From an uncultured Dehalococcoidia bacterium (GTDB taxonomy: Bacteria; Chloroflexota; Dehalococcoidia; Lucifugimonadales; UBA3495), in the NCBI GenBank assembly GCA_958296385.1, contig OY282494.1:1959537-2023536 (forward strand): a DNA stretch of 64,000 nucleotides. The letters run 5' to 3'. Of this stretch, positions 59,008-64,000 are shown one piece after another. The notes under the pieces were generated by a model. It was given only the letters and a program-made list of their open reading frames with translations, made no database searches and had not been told where the DNA came from. Position numbers and translations under genes: made by a program. Positions within the stretch are counted from its first letter, which is position 1. Each line of letters begins with the position of its first letter.

Positions 59008-60632
59008 ATTCCGCAGAGGCCTTCGCATTCTTCCTGCATGGCCTCAGAGTAATCCTTGGTGTTGGTGAAGTCAATTTCGGCCAGCGGTTGCCTAGTGCGG
59101 TGCAGGTAGGCCGTGCCTTTACTCAGTTCACGGAGGTGAGGCATTTCGCGCAGGGCACGGTCAACGAACACTGCCTCGGCGAACGATCGGGGATCGTTTT
59201 CTTTCAGGTGCTTCCACTCGCTGTTGCTGTGGTAAGGACAGCCGATGCAGGCACTACGGGGTAGTTCCCGTTCCGGGTAGCGGTCCCTGAACCACTGGTA
59301 CAACTGGGCGCGGTTATACCCTTGTTCAATGAGCGGCCAGCGATTGGTAATCCACTCCTCACGGCTGGGTTTCTGACGGGTAGCCTCATCGGCGCTTATA
59401 CCCAACCACATTTCCACTTGGCTGCTCTTTGCGGCGCGTCGGCCTTTTTGCAGGCCAAGCCGTTGGCGGAGTTCAGCCTTGATAGGATCCAACTTGTAAT
59501 CGCTGGTGCATTGCCGTTTAGAAACACTGGCTTTACCGTCTGGCTCAGTCAGGTAGGCCGGGATGTCCATGAAGTGGTGCCCGCGAGGGTTTCTGCCTAG
59601 CAGGAGGTCATCCTTGATGTTGCCTGCGGACACCTCGACGACTTCGTATGACAGCTGGGATTTCAGCCATTCCAAGTGTTCGTACACCGCCGGCGGTTCC
59701 CAGCCAGTATCGGCGAAAATGGCGAGGTCAGGCTTGGGCATACCATTGTAACCCTGCTCAGCCATCAGTGCCATTACGGTAGATTGAGTGCCGGCGCCCA
59801 AGCTAAGCACTACCAGCGGTTGATTGCCTTTCAGGTACTTCCGGTGGGTGACGTTCTTCTCGTCTGTCATGGCTAGCTCGGCGGCGTTGACGATCATGGA
59901 TCGGCATTGTTCCCGTCCCAGAGCATCGATGAGCTTGGCACCGGATTCCCGGTTGATTTGGCGAATCATGCTCATCATTCCGCTGCGATTGATCCCCTCG
60001 GCCTCATTCAGTAGCGCCCTGATGTACTCGGCGGTAACCAGTGGGTTGCGCATAAAACTGAACCGCATACAGTAGTGGTAGCGTTCGGCTCTTTCGCTGA
60101 GCAATTCAATGGCCTGCTCTGCGGTGAAAGCGCCGCCAGCAGAGCGGGCAGCTTTGAGACAGGTTTCGGCAATCCAGTAAGTGCGCCCCGCGATGCTGGC
60201 TTCGTAAATATCGTTGGCGGCTTCAGTAAGCCAGTGCCGCCGGATGTGGTTAGTCGGCGCACTGTTTGACGCCCTGGGCCATCGCTTGATTCCGTATTCG
60301 TGTAGGGTGAAGTGGTTCAGCCACGCCAGTATGTTGGGGTCGGCGGCCTTTGCTGGCGTCAGTCCGACCAGGTTCTGATGGAATTTCAGGGCTTGCCGGT
60401 CGGCTAAAGGACGCCGGGCATCAGTTGGCGGTTCAAGGCTGATTGATCCTTGCACCGTCACCCCGGCGGGTTCCCGGTAATCGGTAATTCCGTTCTCCGC
60501 CAGCACTTTGGCGAAGTCGGTGTTAGAGTCCTGCCATAGTTCCGGCCGGTTTTCGGCCTCATTGACCAATACCCTGAAAGCGGTGTCGGTCAGCCGGTAC
60601 ACTGACGTTGGGTTACTCATCATTGGTTCCAT
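59004..60632 (-). CDS. Fusion: DUF6339-like domain + DndC/PAPS-reductase-like PP-loop protein
   Basis: The protein has 542 residues. Residues 10-210 resemble DUF6339 (ALKFHQNLVGLTPAKAADPNILAWLNHF, RRHWLTEA); I name this from memory. Residues 270-542 are a phosphoadenosine phosphosulfate reductase-family domain: PP-loop VVLSLGAGTQST (275-285), AIFADTGWEPPAVYEHLEWL, QCTSDYKLDPIK, MWLGISADEATRQKPS and SACIGCPYHSNSEW with paired Cys. Such domains adenylate a substrate for sulfur transfer, as DndC does for DNA phosphorothioation, or act as ATP pyrophosphatases. It is the last gene of a three-gene operon and overlaps the middle gene by 20 bases. The PP-loop part is normally a separate protein of about 300 residues. 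Confidence 0.8.
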   Translation of the reverse strand: MEPMMSNPTSVYRLTDTAFRVLVNEAENRPELWQDSNTDFAKVLAENGITDYREPAGVTVQGSISLEPPTDARRPLADRQALKFHQNLVGLTPAKAADPNILAWLNHFTLHEYGIKRWPRASNSAPTNHIRRHWLTEAANDIYEASIAGRTYWIAETCLKAARSAGGAFTAEQAIELLSERAERYHYCMRFSFMRNPLVTAEYIRALLNEAEGINRSGMMSMIRQINRESGAKLIDALGREQCRSMIVNAAELAMTDEKNVTHRKYLKGNQPLVVLSLGAGTQSTVMALMAEQGYNGMPKPDLAIFADTGWEPPAVYEHLEWLKSQLSYEVVEVSAGNIKDDLLLGRNPRGHHFMDIPAYLTEPDGKASVSKRQCTSDYKLDPIKAELRQRLGLQKGRRAAKSSQVEMWLGISADEATRQKPSREEWITNRWPLIEQGYNRAQLYQWFRDRYPERELPRSACIGCPYHSNSEWKHLKENDPRSFAEAVFVDRALREMPHLRELSKGTAYLHRTRQPLAEIDFTNTKDYSEAMQEECEGLCGI

Positions 60633-61467
60633 CTTGGAGGCTATTCAGCATACGCGCCAGCGGGTTCTGGAAAATCTGTTGGGCGTATTCTTCCGATTTC
60701 TCGGCCGGGTCATAATTATCAGCGGCATTAATGTTGTGCTCGGCCAGTTTGCGATGTACTACTGTTGCCCAGCGCTTGTCGGCGTGGTCTGACAGGTTGC
60801 GTATGGCTTTGTCCAGCGCGTGAAGGTAGAGCGCCTGATGCAGCATGGGTTCGCGCTGGGTTTGATACCGTGTCGTGTTGATTTTGGCTAGGTCATCGGG
60901 GTGCACGTTTATGGCGATACGTTGCCCGGTGAGATTGGTAGTAAAGGTACCAGCCGTTAATTCCCGATAAGGAACCAGATCAAAGATGGACTCAACCCCA
61001 GTATCGTCGTCGAGTTCTACTTCGGTAATGTCGCCGACAGCCAAAATCGCACCGGCCGGCAAGTTAGCGCCATCCGGTGCCAACGCTTTGATGAGGGGGC
61101 GATGTTCGGGAGCGGTGAACCCGGTAATGTCTTCGGTGGCGGCAACGTATGGTGTCACGGTGAGTGTTCCCTGCCACTCGGTGGGGTTGAGTAGCAGGAT
61201 GTCTTCGTTGGCAATGGTAGCGTAACTTTCACGGCGGTAGGTACGGGTGCATTCGACGACGGAGATGTAGCTGGCCCGCCGGTCGGCGATCAGCTCGAGC
61301 AAAGTCGGGCTGTTGAGGAAATACGCAACGGTAATGGCGATTTCCTTACCTGTGGCAGCCAGCATGGTCTGGGGGGTGGTTATGCTGAACTGGCAATCGG
61401 GCGCGTAGTCTTGGCGCTGATTGCTGAGCACCGGATGGGGCATACTGAGGTGGTTGCGGTGACTCAC
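60613..61467 (-). CDS. Middle gene of the GHKL/PP-loop operon, unknown family
   Basis: The protein has 284 residues starting at GTG 61467, with GGAGGG eight bases upstream inside the end of the previous gene. I do not recognise the family. The first 170 residues look beta-rich, with segments such as ISVVECTRTYRRESYATIANEDILLL, LTVTPYVAATEDITGF and GAILAVGDITEVELDDD. The last 90 residues look helical (PMLHQALYLHALDKAIRNL, RWATVVHRKLAEHNINAADNY). No catalytic motif stands out. Its tight overlaps with an ATPase upstream and a PP-loop protein downstream imply a shared complex, perhaps as adaptor or target-recognition subunit. Confidence 0.72.
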   Translation of the reverse strand: MSHRNHLSMPHPVLSNQRQDYAPDCQFSITTPQTMLAATGKEIAITVAYFLNSPTLLELIADRRASYISVVECTRTYRRESYATIANEDILLLNPTEWQGTLTVTPYVAATEDITGFTAPEHRPLIKALAPDGANLPAGAILAVGDITEVELDDDTGVESIFDLVPYRELTAGTFTTNLTGQRIAINVHPDDLAKINTTRYQTQREPMLHQALYLHALDKAIRNLSDHADKRWATVVHRKLAEHNINAADNYDPAEKSEEYAQQIFQNPLARMLNSLQDGTNDE

Positions 61468-63545
61468 TACCGTTTCCCTCCTTTCAGCCGATGCTTGACC
61501 ACTAGCTGACTGACTCGCTGGCGACTGATGCCGAGCCTTCCTCCAATTTCGGTTTGATTGAGACCTTCGGCCATAAGATCACGGATTTGAGCTACGCGAT
61601 CTTCGGTCGGGATCGTGTTTGTAGGCGCTTGCCGTTCGGAAAAGCCGTAGCCGGTATATGCGGTGCTTTGGCCGGCATCCAAAGTGAGTATGATCGGGCC
61701 GTTGTGCCCTTTGGGAATAGTGACAGTTACGATGTCGTTTGCGTGCTCCACCTCAGCGTTGCTGGGTTCGACCCGGTTGATGGCGCTGATAGGAATACGC
61801 TGTTCTCGCCACTGTACCTCTCCGCTGGGTTCGATGGAGAAACTGACTTTACGTCCCGCCTGCGGGTTGGTGGGCGACAGCGCTACGGACAACTCGCCGG
61901 TTCCGGTGCGCATTATGACCATCCCGCTGATGGTGTGGGGTTTTACATTCTCTGAGGTTTTGCGAGCGCCGCTTTCGCCGCCCTCTCTGCCGCCACGGCG
62001 GCGACCTTTACCTCCGCCAGGACCGTCACCATTGATGCTTCCGCCTCCGTCTCCGTTGTCGTCGCCTGGTTCGTCAGCGCTTTCCTCCGCTTGGTCGCTG
62101 TCGTCGTCAACGGTTGTAACCCGATGTGGTTGCGGCTTTGGAGTGATAATGCGCGTGTTCAGCTCACGATTGCCCGGCTTTGTAGGGTCCTGGTCAGGGA
62201 ACATTTCGGCGAGTTCCGTCAGGTTGCTAATGTCGGCCTCATCCTGTTTCCGAATGGCTTGCTCAATAATGGCCTGGATTTGCGCGCTGGCGTCAGTCAA
62301 GTGCCGGCGGGCTGCTTCCTGCTCTCCTTCCGGTAGCCGCTCCGCAGTAATCAGGTCATGTGCGGGGTTTTCCATCCGGCGCATCTGCTGGTCGGTAGCA
62401 TCCTCTCTGGCAGTGACCACAGCAGCGTAGTCTGGCCAGGCACCGTGTCCACTGCGTGGGTAAAAGGGATTGCTGCGTCGCCGCTCTTTGGTGTCGGTAA
62501 TCAGCATACCTCGGCGATTGACGTAGGCAACACGGTTCGGGGCACCCTTTTCGCTATTGATGTGTACATCCAATGCCCCAATGAAGCCAATCGGTTCTGT
62601 GCTCCCGATGGGGTCTTGGACGATGGCACGGTAGTAATAGGCAGTCCGAGGGCTGGCTTTGCGCTGTTCCAAGAGGCTGTCGATAGTGTCGTGGCTGATC
62701 GTGACCGTCTCAGCCATCCGTTGCGTCTTTATATTCACAATCAGATTGCGGTTGTGTATGGCGTAGAAAAAGTTGTCGATGGTGGCTCGGACAGCCGCGT
62801 GATTCCAACGGGTGCGTGCTGGATTGAAACCGACAATCCACAGACCAGTACCGACCTCGGCGAGGCGGAATGGATCGGGAATGTCAGGGCCAGTAATCGG
62901 CTGGCCGCCTGCTGCGGCGTAAAATCCAACGTGCTGTAACATCATCTCGCTGTCGTGCGAGCTAGGGTGACTAACCAACTGGGCACGCCCAGTCATCCTT
63001 TCGACCCTGCCCTGCCGTCCGTTGGTATAGCGAGTGCAGTAAATGACGGCATGAAGGGCAGCTACGTTGTAGGGCGCGTTTTTGCCGATGCCGAAGGATC
63101 CTCCGGGCGATCCGGGGCCGTCTTTCTCCGGGGTACCGTCTTCGTAGATTAGGCTGTCCCACTTCCGGTCGTGCAGGCCGGTAGTGTTCTGGTCCACTAT
63201 GGCCAAGCATGGGATGGTCTGCTTCCTGATCAGGCTCAGTGCGTTCCGGTAATCTTTCTGCCCGTCTATCTGTCCGGTGGCCTTAGTACGGGCCAGGGCC
63301 TGCTCCAGATGCGGCTTTAGCGATGTTGCTCCGATGTACTCGGCCGCTATGTCGCATTCGTAGATGTCAACGATGACTGGTGGCAGGCCGTCCTGGTGGG
63401 CGTCCAAGGAATTCTGGACGGTTTCGCGTACCAGCTTGCCGATGGGGTCTTGCTTAAAGTGCTCAGTGCCGGCGTTATTGTAGCCGTAAAGAACGCCACC
63501 ATTAGTAGGGGCGAAGCACCAAGCGGCGTTGGACGATGCAGCCAT
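61467..63545 (-). CDS. GHKL (Hsp90/MORC-like) ATPase with C-terminal helix-turn-helix
   Basis: The protein has about 692 residues from ATG 63545; the frame is open to 63686, but a -10-like TACAAT at 63608-63603 lies inside that extension. The Bergerat ATP fold is plain: N-box VRETVQNSLDAHQDG (Glu41, Asn45), G1 box CLAIVDQNTTGLHD (Asp118) and lid GGSFGIGKNAPY (148-159). A middle region (GALDVHINSEKGAPNRVAYVNRRGMLI) recalls the S5-like domain of MORC/Hsp90 proteins. Residues 490-560 are an acidic Gly-rich linker, then a beta domain, then a terminal HTH (LNQTEIGGRLGISRQRVSQL). It is first gene of the three-gene operon. Confidence 0.82.
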   Translation of the reverse strand: MAASSNAAWCFAPTNGGVLYGYNNAGTEHFKQDPIGKLVRETVQNSLDAHQDGLPPVIVDIYECDIAAEYIGATSLKPHLEQALARTKATGQIDGQKDYRNALSLIRKQTIPCLAIVDQNTTGLHDRKWDSLIYEDGTPEKDGPGSPGGSFGIGKNAPYNVAALHAVIYCTRYTNGRQGRVERMTGRAQLVSHPSSHDSEMMLQHVGFYAAAGGQPITGPDIPDPFRLAEVGTGLWIVGFNPARTRWNHAAVRATIDNFFYAIHNRNLIVNIKTQRMAETVTISHDTIDSLLEQRKASPRTAYYYRAIVQDPIGSTEPIGFIGALDVHINSEKGAPNRVAYVNRRGMLITDTKERRRSNPFYPRSGHGAWPDYAAVVTAREDATDQQMRRMENPAHDLITAERLPEGEQEAARRHLTDASAQIQAIIEQAIRKQDEADISNLTELAEMFPDQDPTKPGNRELNTRIITPKPQPHRVTTVDDDSDQAEESADEPGDDNGDGGGSINGDGPGGGKGRRRGGREGGESGARKTSENVKPHTISGMVIMRTGTGELSVALSPTNPQAGRKVSFSIEPSGEVQWREQRIPISAINRVEPSNAEVEHANDIVTVTIPKGHNGPIILTLDAGQSTAYTGYGFSERQAPTNTIPTEDRVAQIRDLMAEGLNQTEIGGRLGISRQRVSQLVVKHRLKGGKR

Positions 63546-63602
63546 TAGGTTTCCGCACAAGGGGTCAGCCCTCCACCTTAGCGGAGGCTGGATTTCGTTG
63601 GG

Positions 63603-63608
63603 ATTGTA
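63603..63608 (-). promoter_or_regulatory. Possible -10 box for the GHKL/PP-loop operon
   Basis: TACAAT on the minus strand lies about 58 bases before ATG 63545. The matching -35 (TACCCA, 17 bases upstream) is poor, so this is tentative. Confidence 0.3.
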
Positions 63609-63714
63609 GCATAACATGGCCGGAGTGGGTAGCGATTCAAGTGATCTGCGTAGGTTTCGAACCCATTCAGTTTTGGCCTCAGACATCCATCAGAACTAAC
63701 GGCGGGCGCAACTG

Positions 63715-64000
63715 GTGCAGGCTGTACGAACGGCTGGCGGCAGCGGGGGCGGCGTGTACGCAATATGGAGCAGCCCCTACGACTGCCTGTACATCGGCAA
63801 GTCGGCCGACGGCGAAAGCGTCAAAGCCCGCCTGCTGGCGCACATCTCGCCGCAGGAACGCCGCCGCAACCGGAGGCTGTACGATGCGCTGTACCTGAAC
63901 CGCGACCACGCCGAGTTCGCCGTTTGTTTAACTGACAGCGCAGAATGGGCAACCACGCTGGAAGAGCAGCTAATCAAACACTACCAACCGGAATGCAACC
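63715..64000 (+). CDS. GIY-YIG nuclease-family protein (3' end beyond window)
   Basis: From GTG 63715 the frame is open to the window edge, 95 residues. A glycine-rich start leads to VYAIWSSPYDCLYIGKSADGESVKARLLAHI, the GIY-YIG core with both tripeptides (VYA, YIG). Then come a helix rich in Arg (QERRRNRRLYDALYLNRDH), FAVCLTDSAEWATTLEEQLIKHYQPECN, with the metal-binding Glu in the LEEQLI helix. An in-frame TAA at 63697-63699 limits how far upstream it can begin. It is divergent from the GHKL operon, separated by about 170 bases. It could belong to that module or mark the flank of the insertion. Confidence 0.75.
   Translation, partial: MQAVRTAGGSGGGVYAIWSSPYDCLYIGKSADGESVKARLLAHISPQERRRNRRLYDALYLNRDHAEFAVCLTDSAEWATTLEEQLIKHYQPECN

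Noticed and set aside
59004-63545. Reading the three-gene operon as a standard Dnd phosphorothioation system
   Set aside because: Only the PP-loop domain is shared with DndC. No cysteine desulfurase, DndB, DndD or DndE is present, and the GHKL ATPase is not part of Dnd.

Overview
The window is a GC-rich bacterial chromosome segment. It most likely comes from a member of the Chloroflexota; this is an inference from gene style, not from a marker gene. The main clues are secreted proteins carrying long Pro/Thr stalks (PTNTP/PTPTP type) with one C-terminal membrane anchor, many Uma2/DUF4058-type proteins, and numerous SDR, LLM-flavin and amidohydrolase genes. Housekeeping genes are present: nadA, miaB, ispD, ispF, cysS and a tRNA-Ser(GCU).

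Layout. 1-3.4 kb: a CocE-type hydrolase running off the left edge, then two tandem MDMPI/DinB-like proteins. 3.4-4.1 kb: a vapBC toxin-antitoxin pair. 4.2-11 kb: a family of stalked surface proteins with duplicated promoter and signal-peptide segments, a truncated copy and a fossil C-terminus. These are interrupted by a small defence scar: a DUF4365-like protein, an unknown partner, and a relic in which the start of HsdR is joined to the end of HsdM. 11-19.7 kb: ComB-like phosphatase, NHL propeller protein, chlorite dismutase/HemQ-like protein, Uma2 protein, AIPR-family protein, nadA, miaB and the tRNA. 19.8-32.6 kb: one gene for a surface protein of about 4,250 residues, made of six DUF/GLUG blocks and about ten Calx-beta-like modules ahead of a Pro/Thr stalk and membrane anchor. 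32.7-35.4 kb: three tandem Uma2 proteins with coiled-coil tails. 35.5-45.7 kb: Kef-type antiporter, OsmC-like protein, ispD, a small membrane protein, ispF, cysS, FAD-linked oxidase, a small orphan protein with its own promoter and terminator, and a 2-hydroxyacid dehydrogenase. 45.7-48.6 kb: hicAB and an AAA ATPase + TOPRIM-like pair. 48.6-57.1 kb: MFS transporter and a catabolic-looking cluster of SDRs, an HD-domain protein, an LLM oxidoreductase, an amidohydrolase and a jelly-roll protein.

The right end (57.4-64 kb) is the most unusual part. A Swt1-HEPN/DUF499 ATPase gene is cut off shortly after its ATPase core. A tightly overlapping three-gene operon on the opposite strand abuts it. That operon encodes a GHKL (Hsp90/MORC-like) ATPase with a C-terminal HTH, a protein of unknown family, and a fusion of a DUF6339-like domain with a DndC/PAPS-reductase-like PP-loop domain. 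A GIY-YIG nuclease begins on the other side. I read this as a candidate undescribed defence module inserted into an older defence locus.

Other structure: two diverged copies of a repeat of about 0.55 kb in opposite orientations about 10 kb apart, and a perfect 37-bp inverted repeat. I saw no CRISPR array, transposase or rRNA.
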